Shown here: piece by piece, positions 7,529 to 16,501 of the stretch
How positions within the stretch are numbered: the stretch's first letter is position 1
Layout: each line of letters starts with the position of its first letter
NCBI GenBank assembly: GCA_035549195.1
Contig: DASZRK010000022.1
Coordinates: 1-35,017, forward strand
Reading direction: 5' to 3'
DNA length: 35,017 bases
DNA from: a bacterium
GTDB lineage: Bacteria > Oederibacteriota > Muellerivitia > Muellerivitales > Muellerivitaceae
Program-made: the position numbers and the translations under genes
The notes under the pieces: generated by a model
The model's input: the letters and a program-made list of their open reading frames with translations, nothing else
What the model was told of the DNA's origin: nothing
Database searches by the model: none

Positions 7529-9313
7529 TTATTCTTCCACCGGCAGGTAGAAGGTGAAGACGCTCCCATGCCCCGGCACGCTGTCCACTTCCAAGGTCCC
7601 GCCGTGCGAGGCGATGATCTTCTGGCAGATGCTCAGGCCCAGCCCCGTCCCCGTCGTCTTGGTGGTGAAGAAGGGGTGGAAAAGCTTGGAGAGGTTCTCT
7701 TTGGGGATGCCGCAACCGTTGTCGGTGACGGAGACCGCCACCATCTTTTGTTTCAGGAAGAGCCTTTGGAAGATGTCCCCTTGGGAGGCGCCAGCCTGGG
7801 GGGCCAGGCCCTCCAAAAGGCGGGTCTCGATCGACAGGACCCCGCCGGTGCGGCCCGCCATCGCCTGCAAGCCGTTGATCATGAGGTTCAGGACCACCTG
7901 GCGGACCTTGGGGATGTCGGTGGGGACCAACGGCAGGGCCGGGGCCAGGTGCTTTTCCACCCGGACCCCCCCGGCGTCGGCCTTTTCCGAAAGGAAGGCG
8001 GCGGTCTCTTCCATCAGCTTGTTCAGGTCGGCGGGCTCCTTGTGGCACTTGTCGGGGCGGCTGTATTCCAGCACGTCGTTAACGATGCCGTCCATGCGCA
8101 CCACCTCGGTGCCGATGATGTCGGCGTACTTCCTAAGGGAAGGGTCCTCCAGCTTGGCGCCCAGACGTTTGGAGAAGCCCAGGATAGCGTTGAGGGGGTT
8201 CTTGATCTCGTGGGCCACGCCCGCGGCCATCTCGCCCAGGGCCGAGAAACGTTCGGCGCGGAGCAATTGGGTCTCCATCTGGCGCAGCAGGGTCATGTCC
8301 CGCACCACCGCGATGGCGCCCAGGACCTCCCCGTTGCCGGCCTTGAGGAGCGAGGTCTCCAGGGTCACCGGGATCCCCTCCCGGCGGGCGGAGAGGATCT
8401 CCAGATGGTCCTGGACCAGGGCCTTGCCGGTCTCCAGGGTGCGGCGCAGGCCCTCGGCGATGGGGGCGAGGTTGGCGGGAAGGTCCTCGATCGACCGTCC
8501 GGCCATCTCGGCCTCCACGAAGCCGGTGATCTGGCGGGCCCCGCCGTTGAAGGTCCGGAGCGTTCCGTCCTTGCGCACCACGATGATCCCCAGGGGCAGG
8601 GAAGCCAGGACGCAATGGTGGTACTCCAGCAGGCCCTTCAGGTTCCGGTTCATCTCGGTGAGCTTGAGGGTGGAGGCGTCGGCCTGGTCGGCCAGGAAGC
8701 GGTTCATCTCGGTCAAGTGCAACTTCTCCTCCTGGTTCTTCTTGGACTCCATGGCCAGGTAGCCGCTCAGGGCCGCCGCCACGAAAAGGAAGGGGAAGCG
8801 CATCAGGGTCTGGGTGTCGCCCAGGGACAGGTCGTGGCCGGAGCGGACCTGGAGGAAACCGTAAAGGACGCAGGCGATCCCCGAGATGGTGAAGACGCTT
8901 TGGACGTTCTGGGAGAGGGCCGAGATGAAGATGGTGATGAAGAAGATGACGAAAAGGTCGACGTCCTGAAGGCCGCCCAGGGCGATGCTGCCCGTCACGA
9001 AGAGGGTGTCGGACACGAAGATGAGGGAAAGGAAGACCTGGTTCTCGAAGCGGTTCGCCCGCACGAAGAAGGTGGAGACCACCGAGACCAGGTAAAAGGA
9101 AAGGAGCCAGGCCAGGCGGGCCGGGGGGAACCCGGTGTCGCCCTTCCAATTGGAATAAAGAAGGATCACGGAGGTCATGTAGACCAGAAAACGGAAGGCG
9201 GCCAGCGCCTCCCGTTTGCCCAGGTTGCGGTGGAACTTCCAGAAACTGTCGCGCTTCTCCCGGGCCGGGGCGGCCGGAGCGCTGGATCCGAGGGTGAGGG
9301 TGTTCGCGTTCAT
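7529..9313 (-). CDS. Membrane-bound PAS sensor histidine kinase
   Basis: 594 residues. The N-terminal region has about six hydrophobic segments (~40-190), with little extracellular sequence. A short coiled coil (~190-230) and a PAS domain (~230-345) follow. HisKA carries the phospho-accepting H368 in VAHEIKNPLNAILGF. HATPase_c has an N-box around N480 (VVLNLMINGLQAM), a G1 box DNGCGIP (531-537) and a G2 box GTGLGLSI (554-561). It autophosphorylates with ATP; the signal is unknown but is likely sensed in the membrane or by the PAS domain. It is flanked on the same strand by a NtrC-type activator upstream and a lone receiver downstream. A sigma54-type promoter lies directly upstream. Confidence 0.92.
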   Translation of the reverse strand: MNANTLTLGSSAPAAPAREKRDSFWKFHRNLGKREALAAFRFLVYMTSVILLYSNWKGDTGFPPARLAWLLSFYLVSVVSTFFVRANRFENQVFLSLIFVSDTLFVTGSIALGGLQDVDLFVIFFITIFISALSQNVQSVFTISGIACVLYGFLQVRSGHDLSLGDTQTLMRFPFLFVAAALSGYLAMESKKNQEEKLHLTEMNRFLADQADASTLKLTEMNRNLKGLLEYHHCVLASLPLGIIVVRKDGTLRTFNGGARQITGFVEAEMAGRSIEDLPANLAPIAEGLRRTLETGKALVQDHLEILSARREGIPVTLETSLLKAGNGEVLGAIAVVRDMTLLRQMETQLLRAERFSALGEMAAGVAHEIKNPLNAILGFSKRLGAKLEDPSLRKYADIIGTEVVRMDGIVNDVLEYSRPDKCHKEPADLNKLMEETAAFLSEKADAGGVRVEKHLAPALPLVPTDIPKVRQVVLNLMINGLQAMAGRTGGVLSIETRLLEGLAPQAGASQGDIFQRLFLKQKMVAVSVTDNGCGIPKENLSKLFHPFFTTKTTGTGLGLSICQKIIASHGGTLEVDSVPGHGSVFTFYLPVEE

Positions 9314-9325
9314 GCCCTGATAGAA

Positions 9326-9341
9326 GGCAAACAGGATGCCA
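9326..9341 (-). promoter_or_regulatory. Candidate sigma54 (-24/-12) promoter upstream of the histidine kinase
   Basis: The minus strand reads TGGCATCCTGTTTGCC, close to the consensus TGGCACGN4TTGCW, with the required GG-N10-GC spacing. The predicted start falls about two bases before the kinase ATG (9313), giving an almost leaderless mRNA. The adjacent upstream gene encodes a sigma54-dependent activator, making a regulatory loop plausible. Confidence 0.55.
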
Positions 9342-9429
9342 GGGAGAGGTGCCGAAAAACGGCCTTTTACGGGGGGTCTAAAAGCTGGAACGGGAAAAGA
9401 AAGTCAAGTTGGGTCATTCTTACCCAGGT

Positions 9430-10773
9430 CTATTCCCCGAGTTCGTACTTCTTCATTTTATTGAAGAGCGTCTTGCGGGTGATGCCCAGGATCTCGGCGG
9501 CCCGGGAGCGGTTGCCCTGGGTCTCGAGGAGGGCCCGTTGGATGTTCTCCTTCTCCGCGTCGTCCTTGCTCATCACGCCCTTGGCGGCGGGTTTGGGCGC
9601 CCGGTTCTCCTGGATCTCCTTGGGAAGGTCCTTCGGGGTCAAGGCGGTGCCCTTGGCGGTGACCACCATGCGTTCGATGACGTGCTTGAGCTCCCGCACG
9701 TTCCCCGGCCAGGGATAGGTCTTCAGGGCCTCCAGGACGTCGTCGGAAAGCAGGTTCAGCTTCTTGTTGAAGGCCCGGCAGGACTCCTGCAGGAAGAAGT
9801 TGGCCAACTGCACCACGTCGCCGGGGCGGTCCCGGAGCGCCGGGATGGTGAGAGGGATGACGTTCAGGCGGTAGAAGAGGTCGGCCCGGAAACGCCCTTC
9901 CTTCACTTCCTTCTCCAGGTCCCGGTGGGTGGCGGCCACGATGCGCACGTCCAGCGGGATCTCCCGGGTGCCCCCCAGGCGGCGGAGGGTCTTCTGCTCG
10001 AGCACCTTCAGGAGCTTCATCTGGACCGAGGGGGTCAGCTCCCCGATCTCATCCAAAAAGACGGTGCCGAACTGGCCTTCCTCGAAGAGGCCGGGCTTCT
10101 GGCGCTTGGCGTCGGTGAAGGCCCCGGGTTCGTAACCGAAGAGCTCGGATTCGAGGATGCTCTCGGGCAGGGACCCGCAATGGAGCTCCACGAAGGGGCG
10201 GGCCGAACGGGGCGAGAGGGTGTGGATGAGGCGGGCGACGTGCTCCTTGCCGGTGCCGGTCTCGCCGAAGATGATGACGGTGACCTTGTCCTGGCCGGCG
10301 ATCTGCTCGATCTCGGTGTAGAGCTTCTGCATCTCGGGGTCGTTGAGGAAGAGGTAGTCCCGGCGGTACATCTCCCGCTGGCGCTTCTTGAGGACCTCCA
10401 CCTCCTTCTTGAGGCCCCGCTTGTCGGCGATCTTGCCCACCACCACTTTCATGCGCTCCATGTCGATGGGCTTCTCCAGGAAGTCCTCGGCGCCCATCTT
10501 CATGGCGGCCACCGCGGCGTCCACCGTGCCCTCGCCGGTGATGACGACCACCGAGGCCGGGTCGGTCCGGGCGTTCATCTGGGAAAGCACGTCGGTGCCC
10601 TTCATGTCGGGCAGGTTCAGGTCCAAAAGGACCAGGTCGGGCTTCAATTGGGAGGAACGGTCCAGGCCTTCGGTGCCGTTGGGCGCGGAAAAGACCTCGT
10701 GCCCGGCCTGTTGGAGGAATTTGGAGAGGATCTTGACGAGGGATTCCTCGTCGTCGATGACCAGGATTCGCAT
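9430..10773 (-). CDS. NtrC-family sigma54-dependent response regulator
   Basis: 447 residues. A receiver domain (1-~120) has acidic D7/D8 and phospho-acceptor D51 (LVLLDLNLPD). A coiled linker leads to a AAA+ sigma54-activation domain with Walker A GETGTGKE (170-177), the sigma54-contact loop as GAFTDA (217-222; canonical GAFTGA) and Walker B VFLDEIGEL (238-246). The C-terminal Fis-type helix-turn-helix (~400-447) reads NRSRAAEILGITRKTLFNKM. It remodels sigma54 polymerase at -24/-12 promoters. ATG at 10773 is used because it starts exactly at the receiver; the longer upstream frame is low-complexity. The probable partner is the kinase 116 bases downstream. No Shine-Dalgarno is visible; TACAAT ends six bases before the ATG, so the mRNA may be leaderless. 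Confidence 0.92.
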   Translation of the reverse strand: MRILVIDDEESLVKILSKFLQQAGHEVFSAPNGTEGLDRSSQLKPDLVLLDLNLPDMKGTDVLSQMNARTDPASVVVITGEGTVDAAVAAMKMGAEDFLEKPIDMERMKVVVGKIADKRGLKKEVEVLKKRQREMYRRDYLFLNDPEMQKLYTEIEQIAGQDKVTVIIFGETGTGKEHVARLIHTLSPRSARPFVELHCGSLPESILESELFGYEPGAFTDAKRQKPGLFEEGQFGTVFLDEIGELTPSVQMKLLKVLEQKTLRRLGGTREIPLDVRIVAATHRDLEKEVKEGRFRADLFYRLNVIPLTIPALRDRPGDVVQLANFFLQESCRAFNKKLNLLSDDVLEALKTYPWPGNVRELKHVIERMVVTAKGTALTPKDLPKEIQENRAPKPAAKGVMSKDDAEKENIQRALLETQGNRSRAAEILGITRKTLFNKMKKYELGE

Positions 10774-11258
10774 GGGCCCATTGTAACCGAAGGCCTTTCC
10801 GCCTACCCCGGCCTTTTGGGCGGGCGGGCCGAAAGTGGACAGGAATGGGGCAGTTGCGGCCGGTTTTAAGGGCCGGGAAGACGGGCAAGAGGCGGTCCGC
10901 CCGATCGGACCCGATGGGGGAGCTTCCAAGGCGCGGATCCTCGATGGGGTTCCCGCGGGCTCCGCCCCCAGGGATTGAGGTTGCGCCCGGAGGAGCCCCG
11001 TAAGGTTTAACATCCGGTCATCGGGTTAATAGATTTCCCGAAAAAGCGGCCGGAAAAGCATCCGGGGGGTGGAGCTCCCGAAAAATCCGGGGGTTATAAT
11101 TGACTCATCAGCAACAACGCGGGTGATGGAGGTGCCCCTCCCATCCTTTATCCTTCCTAGCCGTTCATCCCGAATGGGTCCGGACTCATCCGCCTGGGAC
11201 CCTTTCCCTTTCGATCCCCATCCCAGCATCCAAGGTCCGGCCGCTCGAAGGAGGCGTT
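10774..11258. other. Divergent intergenic region between two regulatory operons
   Basis: This 485-base gap has no convincing gene. The short frame at 11026-11229 (minus) has no ribosome site or recognisable content. It contains TACAAT next to the NtrC start, a small hairpin GGTCCG/CGGACC (10894-10911) and a plus-strand TATAAT at 11095-11100. It must hold the promoters for both divergent operons. Confidence 0.6.
11095..11100 (+). promoter_or_regulatory. Candidate -10 box (TATAAT) for the receiver/GGDEF/kinase operon
   Basis: A perfect TATAAT lies in GGGGGTTATAATTGAC, 158 bases before the first ATG of the operon. No clear -35 is seen at standard spacing. Confidence 0.4.
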
Positions 11259-11711
11259 ATGGTTTCTTTGACGAAAATGATCACGCGATCGATCAGGGTC
11301 CTCCTGGTCGAGGACAACCTGGGGGACGTGACCCTCATGATGGAGGCCTTCAAGGGCTGCAAGACCCCGGTCCAGGTCTTCCGGGTGAAGGATGGCGAGG
11401 AAGCCATCCAATACCTCAAGCGCCGGGGCGTCCACGGCGACGCCCACAAACCCGACCTGGTCCTTTTGGACTTGAACATGCCGAAAAAATCGGGTTTCGA
11501 GGTGTTGGAGGAGATCAAGGACGATCCCGCATTGAAGGAGATCCCGGTGGTGATCCTGACCAATTCCAAGCTGGATTCGGACATCCAACGGGCCTACGAG
11601 TCCCGGGCGAATTTCTTCATGGTGAAACCCTCGGACCTGGACGGGTTGTTCGCCGCGACCCGTTACATCGAGGACATTTGGTTGCGGAGCTTGACCGCAT
11701 TGAGGGACTGA
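11259..11711 (+). CDS. Rcp1-like single-domain response regulator
   Basis: 150 residues, receiver only. Acidic E18/D19 sit in LLVEDN, the phospho-acceptor is D71 (PDLVLLDLNMPKKSG), the switch residue is T101 (VVILTNSK) and the lysine is K123 (MVKPSDL). The sequence D-S-D-I-Q-R-A-Y-x5-A-N after beta-4 is typical of Rcp1-type receivers that pair with phytochrome-like histidine kinases. The ribosome site GGAGG is six bases before the ATG. It opens a four-gene operon and resembles the receiver at its other end (15901-16356), so the MASE1 kinase probably has two cognate receivers. Confidence 0.92.
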   Translation: MVSLTKMITRSIRVLLVEDNLGDVTLMMEAFKGCKTPVQVFRVKDGEEAIQYLKRRGVHGDAHKPDLVLLDLNMPKKSGFEVLEEIKDDPALKEIPVVILTNSKLDSDIQRAYESRANFFMVKPSDLDGLFAATRYIEDIWLRSLTALRD

Positions 11712-11760
11712 GGGCGCCGGTGCGGCCCTTCCGGTCCTTTTCCCGGACGTGGGGGTGCTC

Positions 11761-13059
11761 ATGGAAACGACAGAGACCCGGATCTTATTGATCGAGGACA
11801 ACCCCGGGGACGCCCTCCTGCTGCAGGCGGCCATCCGGGCGAAGGAAGCCCCGCAATACCACCTGGAGAGGGCGGGGCGGTTGGGGGAAGGACTGGCCCG
11901 CATCGGCCGGGGCGACCTGGACCTGGTGCTTTTGGATCTCCAACTTCCCGACTCCTCCGGCTTGGAGACGCTCCGCAGCGTGGTGCGATCGGGGCCCCAT
12001 GTGCCGATCGTCGTGCTGACCGGCACGGACGACCAGGAAACGGCCATGCAGGCCATGCGGGAGGGCGCCCAGGATTTCCTCCTGAAGGACGACCTGAACG
12101 GACAGGTCCTCAAGCGCTCCATCCATTACGCCATCGAACGCTACAACCTGCTCAAACGGATCCAGGAGGATGAGGAAAGGTATTTCCTCGTGTCCGAGGG
12201 ATCCCGGGACGGGCTTTGGGACTGGGACCTGGTGAAGGGCGAGGTCTATTTTTCGGCGCGCTGGAAGATGATGCTGGGCCATTCGGAGGAGGAGATCGGC
12301 AAGGATCCCCAGGAATGGCTCGGACGGATCCATCCCGCCGACCTGGACCGGGTGCGCCACGAGCTTTCGGAGCACTTGGCGGGCAAGAGCGACCATTTCT
12401 CCACCGAGCACCGTTTGAGGCACCGGGACGGGAATTACCTGTGGGTCCTCTGCCGGGGCTCGGCCATTTTCGAGCAGGACGGCAAGGCCCACCGGATCGC
12501 CGGTTCCTTCACCGACATCACCCACCACCGGAACATGGAGCAACGGCTGGCCCTGCGGGCCTTTTACGATCCTCTCACGGGCCTGCCGAACCGGTCGCTC
12601 TTCATGGAAGCCCTCGGACGGGCTTTCGAACGGTCCCAGCAGGAACCCAAGCCGCTCTTCGCGGTCCTTTTCGTGGACCTGGACGGGTTCAAGGCGGTCA
12701 ACGACCGCCTGGGCCATGCCGCGGGGGACGAATTGCTGGTGATCCTGGCCCAGAGGCTCCGTTCCTGCGTGCGGCCCAGCGACATCGTGACAAGGTTGGC
12801 GGGGGACGAATTCACCGTCCTTTTGGAGGGGTTGGAGGACCATGAGGAGGGGATCCAAGTGGCCCGCCGCATCCTGGACGCACTGCGGTTCCCCTTCCAT
12901 TTGAAGGAGGGGGAGGCCGGCGCCACGGTCAGCATCGGGGTGGCCTTCTCCGATTGTGGCCGGGGAACTTCCGAGTCCCTCTTGAAGGCCGCCGATGAGG
13001 CCATGTACCGTGCCAAGGTCGGAGGCAAGGCCCGGTTCACCGTATTCGGGAAGGCCTGA
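11761..13059 (+). CDS. Response regulator with PAS and GGDEF output (diguanylate cyclase)
   Basis: 432 residues from ATG 11761; an in-frame GTG at 11749 is possible but has no ribosome site. The receiver (~1-125) has phospho-acceptor D59 (LVLLDLQLPD). A PAS_3-like domain (~138-258) has WDWDL and the typical HPADLDRV and RLRHRDGNYLWV motifs. The GGDEF domain (~265-430) has DPLTGLPNR, the metal-binding FVDLDGFK and the active-site motif AGDEF (347-351), a variant usually compatible with activity. RPSD (338-341), five residues upstream, matches the RxxD product-inhibition site. Phosphorylation should control c-di-GMP synthesis from two GTP in the cytoplasm. The gene lies between the Rcp1-like receiver and the MASE1 kinase. 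Confidence 0.92.
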   Translation: METTETRILLIEDNPGDALLLQAAIRAKEAPQYHLERAGRLGEGLARIGRGDLDLVLLDLQLPDSSGLETLRSVVRSGPHVPIVVLTGTDDQETAMQAMREGAQDFLLKDDLNGQVLKRSIHYAIERYNLLKRIQEDEERYFLVSEGSRDGLWDWDLVKGEVYFSARWKMMLGHSEEEIGKDPQEWLGRIHPADLDRVRHELSEHLAGKSDHFSTEHRLRHRDGNYLWVLCRGSAIFEQDGKAHRIAGSFTDITHHRNMEQRLALRAFYDPLTGLPNRSLFMEALGRAFERSQQEPKPLFAVLFVDLDGFKAVNDRLGHAAGDELLVILAQRLRSCVRPSDIVTRLAGDEFTVLLEGLEDHEEGIQVARRILDALRFPFHLKEGEAGATVSIGVAFSDCGRGTSESLLKAADEAMYRAKVGGKARFTVFGKA

Positions 13060-13093
13060 TCCCCGATAAGTCTCAAAGGAAAGAAGGCGCCCT

Positions 13094-15904
13094 TTGGATG
13101 ACGGAACGCCGCCGGTCGTGAAGCGCTTCTGGAAGCTCCCGGTCCTGGCCGCGGTCTATTTCGCGGCGGCCAAGTGGGGATTGACCCTGGCCTTCGTCCA
13201 GGCCAACGCCACCGCAGTCTGGCCCCCGACGGGGATCGCCCTGGCGGCCCTCCTGATAGGAGGCCAGCGGCTTTGGCCGGGTATTTTCCTCGGCGCCTTC
13301 CTCGCCAACCTCTCCACCAATGGAACGGTCCTTACCTCCCTGGCGATCGCCTCCGGGAACAGCCTGGAAGCCCTCCTGGGCGCCGCCCTCATCGAAAGGT
13401 GGGCGGGGGGCCGCAAGGCCTTGGGATCGTTCCCGACCTTGTTCCGTTTCGCCCTTTTCGGCGGGCTCATCGCTCCCGTCGTCAGTGCGACCGTCGGGGT
13501 CGGTTCCCTGTCCCTGGCGGGTTTTTCGGACTCGGCCCTGGCCCCGGATGTCTGGCTCACCTGGTGGCTGGGCGACATGGCGGGGGCCCTGGTCGTGGCC
13601 CCGCCCCTCTTGCTCCTTCCTCCCATGCGATGGCCCAGGCCAAGCCCGGGACGATTGGCCGAGAGCTTCGTTTTGGTCGTCCTGGTGGTTTTGTCGGTCT
13701 GGGTCCTGTTCTCCGGCCAGTGCGGCATTTCCAGGGACCACGCTCCGGTCCCTTTCATCCTGATGCCGACGCTCCTTTGGATCGCGGTCCGCTATAGCCC
13801 CTTCACCACCTCCATGACGGTCCTCGCTGTTTCGTTCCTGGCGGTGGGGGGCACCCAACAGGGTTTCGGCCCCTTTTACGGCCCCACCCCCAATCAGTCC
13901 CTGGTCTTTCTCCAGGCTTTCATGGCCATCATCAGCCTCACGCTCCTGGCCTTGTCCACCGCCGCCGAGGAACGGCGGAAGGTGGAGGAGGAGCTTCGGT
14001 GGTCCGAGTCGGACCTGCAACTGAAGGTGCTGGTGAGGACCGAGGAGCTGACCCGGACCAACCTGAGGCTTGAAAAGGAGGCCCGGGAAAAGGAGGCCCT
14101 GGCCCAGGAACTGGGCGCCAGTCACGAGAAGTTCCGGCTCCTTTCGGAGGCCACCCAGGAGGGGGTGGTGCTGATGGACCATGGACTGATCCATGGTGCC
14201 AATTCGACCTTTTGCCGGATGTTCGGTTACGGGTTGGCCGAGGTCATCGGCCGTCCTCCGACCGATTTCGTGGTCCCGGAGGCGCGGGAGGCGGTCCAGG
14301 AGAACATTTCGTCCCATTACGAGGGGACCTACCCGGTCCGGGGCCTCAAGAAGGACGGGACGGTCCTCGATATCGAGGTCACGGGCCGGACGGTGCGGCT
14401 GGACGGGGGGACGGCCCGGGTCACGGCCATCCGGGACGTGACCGAGCGCAACCGCCAGGAGGAGGAGATCCGCAAATTGGCCCTGTTGGTGGAGACCAGT
14501 TCGGATTTCATCTGCCTGACCTCCGTGGACGGCCACATGACCTATTTGAACAGGGCGGGCCGGGACTTGACGGGCCTATCCCGGGACGAGGACATCGGAC
14601 AAAAACTCCATGAGGATTTCATCGCGCCGGGGGACGTGCCCCGGTTGCGCTCGGAGGTCCTGGCCACCCTGATGGAAAAAGGGAGCTGGGCCGGCGAGTT
14701 CGAGCTGCGGCACTTCAAGACCGGGGAGCCCCTGCCCATGCACTTCACCGCGGCCCTCATCCGCGACCCGGCCAGCGGGGAGCCTAAGGCCCTGGCGGGC
14801 ATCGGCCGGGACACAAGGGAGATGAAGAAGAAGGACGAGGAGATCCGCAGGACGGCCCTCTTCATGGAGAACGTCCAGGATTATGTCATCTACTTCCTCG
14901 ATCCCGCCGGGAAGATCATCAGCTGGAACGAAGGGGCCCAACGCGTCAAGGGATACGAAGCCCGGGAGGCGATCGGGCGGGATTTTTCCATTTTTTATAC
15001 GCCCGAGGACATCCAGGCCGGGAAGCCGGGCGCCTGCCTGGAGCAGGCCGTCCGGCGGGGACGGGTGGAAGAGGAAGGGTGGCGGGTCCGCAAGGACGGC
15101 ACCCGGTTCTGGGCCGATACCATCCTGACCGCGTTGCGGGACGAAAAGGGGGCCTTGAAGGGTTTCGCCAAGATCACCCGGGACGTCACTTCCCGGAAAC
15201 GAATGGAGGAACTGGCCCGGTCGAACAAAGAACTGGAACAGTTCGCCTACGTGGCCTCCCATGACCTGCAGGAACCCTTGCGCATGATCGCCAGCTTCGT
15301 CCAGCTCCTGGCCCATCAATACAAGGGCAAGCTGGACGCCGAGGCTGACGAATATATCGGCCATACCGTGGACGGGGTGAAACGGATGCAGGCCCTCATC
15401 AAGGACCTTTTGGCCTATTCGCGCCTGGGGACCACCCAACCCTTCACCCGGGTGGACTGCGGCAAGGCCCTGGAGGAGGCCCTCCGGAACCTGGATCCGT
15501 CCTTGCGGGAGCACCACGTCGAGGTGGAACGGGACCCCTTGCCGGAGGTCCTGGGGGACAACAACCAGATCGTCCAGGTCTTCCAGAACCTCATCGGGAA
15601 CGCGGTGAAGTTCAGGAGCCAACGATCGCCCCGGATCCAGGTCGGGGCCGCCGACCGGGGGGACGAGTGGCTCTTCAGCGTCCAGGACAACGGCATCGGC
15701 CTGGACCCCCAATATGGGGAACAGATCTTCGAGGTCTTCAAACGCCTCCATTCCCGCCAGGAATATCCCGGCACCGGCATCGGGCTGGCCATCTGCAAGA
15801 AGGTGGTCACGCGCCATGGGGGGCGGATCTGGGTGGAATCGAAACCAGGGGAAGGCGCTTGCTTCTATTGGACCCTTCCCAAGATGAAAGGAGGAACGTC
15901 ATGA
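13094..15904 (+). CDS. MASE1-PAS-PAS-PAS sensor histidine kinase
   Basis: 936 residues from a TTG start preceded by AAAGGAAAG; no in-frame ATG is nearby. The N-terminal MASE1 membrane sensor (~15-290) begins with the typical AKWGLTLAF and TAVWPPTGIALAALLIGG motifs and has about eight hydrophobic spans. A coiled coil (~293-340) and three PAS domains (~343-455, ~457-583, ~585-705) follow. The HisKA is of the phytochrome-like type, with H723 in ASHDLQEPLRMIASF. HATPase_c has N-box FQNLIGNAVKF (~830), G1 DNGIGLDP (~865) and G2 GTGIGLAICKKV (~893). It ends with an ATGA overlap with the next receiver gene, so the two are translationally coupled partners. The ligand is unknown; MASE1 signals are generally unidentified. 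Confidence 0.93.
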   Translation: MDDGTPPVVKRFWKLPVLAAVYFAAAKWGLTLAFVQANATAVWPPTGIALAALLIGGQRLWPGIFLGAFLANLSTNGTVLTSLAIASGNSLEALLGAALIERWAGGRKALGSFPTLFRFALFGGLIAPVVSATVGVGSLSLAGFSDSALAPDVWLTWWLGDMAGALVVAPPLLLLPPMRWPRPSPGRLAESFVLVVLVVLSVWVLFSGQCGISRDHAPVPFILMPTLLWIAVRYSPFTTSMTVLAVSFLAVGGTQQGFGPFYGPTPNQSLVFLQAFMAIISLTLLALSTAAEERRKVEEELRWSESDLQLKVLVRTEELTRTNLRLEKEAREKEALAQELGASHEKFRLLSEATQEGVVLMDHGLIHGANSTFCRMFGYGLAEVIGRPPTDFVVPEAREAVQENISSHYEGTYPVRGLKKDGTVLDIEVTGRTVRLDGGTARVTAIRDVTERNRQEEEIRKLALLVETSSDFICLTSVDGHMTYLNRAGRDLTGLSRDEDIGQKLHEDFIAPGDVPRLRSEVLATLMEKGSWAGEFELRHFKTGEPLPMHFTAALIRDPASGEPKALAGIGRDTREMKKKDEEIRRTALFMENVQDYVIYFLDPAGKIISWNEGAQRVKGYEAREAIGRDFSIFYTPEDIQAGKPGACLEQAVRRGRVEEEGWRVRKDGTRFWADTILTALRDEKGALKGFAKITRDVTSRKRMEELARSNKELEQFAYVASHDLQEPLRMIASFVQLLAHQYKGKLDAEADEYIGHTVDGVKRMQALIKDLLAYSRLGTTQPFTRVDCGKALEEALRNLDPSLREHHVEVERDPLPEVLGDNNQIVQVFQNLIGNAVKFRSQRSPRIQVGAADRGDEWLFSVQDNGIGLDPQYGEQIFEVFKRLHSRQEYPGTGIGLAICKKVVTRHGGRIWVESKPGEGACFYWTLPKMKGGTS

Positions 15905-16356
15905 CAACGGAACATTCAGCGTATCGGCCGTTCCAGGTCCTGATGGTCGAGGACAACGGTGGGGACGTGTTCCTGATGCAGAAGGCCCTGCGGGAGAAAG
16001 TTTTGTCCATCCGGGTCGACGTGGTGACCGACGGGGAGGATGGACTGGCCTATCTGCGGCGGGAGGGCAGATTCGAGGATGCCCTCAGGCCCGACCTGGT
16101 CCTCCTGGACCTGAACCTTCCGCTCATGGACGGCAGGACCCTTTTGAGGAAAGTGAAGAGGGACCCGGCCTTGCGGGCGATCCCCATCCTGGTCTTCACC
16201 AGCTCCTCCCTGGATTCGGACATCCGGGAGGCCTATGACCTGGACGCGAACAGCTATGTGATGAAGCCTACCGACCTGGCGGGCTTCCGGAGGGTGGCCG
16301 AGGACCTGTCGGATTTTTGGTTCAAAAGGGCCCTGTTGCCGCCCCAGGAGAGTTGA
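15901..16356 (+). CDS. Rcp1-like single-domain response regulator, coupled to the MASE1 kinase
   Basis: 151 residues, receiver only. Acidic residues are in LMVEDNGGDVF, the phospho-acceptor is D70 (LVLLDLNLPLMDG), the switch residue is T100 (LVFTSSS) and the lysine is K122 (MKPTDL). AAAGGAGG precedes the ATG, which overlaps the kinase stop codon. The sequence D-S-D-I-R-E-A-Y-D-L-D-A-N identifies the Rcp1 type. It is the most likely direct phosphate acceptor from H723 of the kinase. Downstream partners are unknown because there is no output domain. Confidence 0.93.
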   Translation: MTTEHSAYRPFQVLMVEDNGGDVFLMQKALREKVLSIRVDVVTDGEDGLAYLRREGRFEDALRPDLVLLDLNLPLMDGRTLLRKVKRDPALRAIPILVFTSSSLDSDIREAYDLDANSYVMKPTDLAGFRRVAEDLSDFWFKRALLPPQES

Positions 16357-16465
16357 CCCGGCGCCGGATCGAACCATCCCTTGGAAAGCACCTGTTTTTG
16401 ACCTTTTTTCCTGCTCATTCCCGGCCTCGAAACGTTTTTTTGGAATAAAATCAATGTTGCCACTC

Positions 16466-16471
16466 TATAAG
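16466..16471 (+). promoter_or_regulatory. Candidate -10 box for the NHL lipoprotein gene
   Basis: TATAAG lies 30 bases before the ATG at 16502, in a locally AT-rich stretch (16436-16500) that contrasts with the GC-rich coding DNA on either side. TTGGAA lies upstream but the spacing is ~20 bases, so the -35 is uncertain. Confidence 0.35.
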
Positions 16472-16501
16472 TATGGAAGGTCATATCAAAGGAGCTCTTT
16501 T

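Noticed and set aside
7421-9718. Long plus-strand open frame (765 codons) opposite the histidine kinase
   Set aside because: It mirrors the codons of a clear kinase gene; high GC content leaves stop-free antisense frames. Its composition (His/Gly/Asp-rich) matches no family.
10774-11013. Longer NtrC-type protein starting at 11013
   Set aside because: The added residues are low-complexity and precede the receiver, which starts exactly at ATG 10773.
11026-11229. 67-codon minus-strand frame in the divergent gap
   Set aside because: No ribosome site, no domain, and it overlaps the probable promoter of the plus-strand operon.
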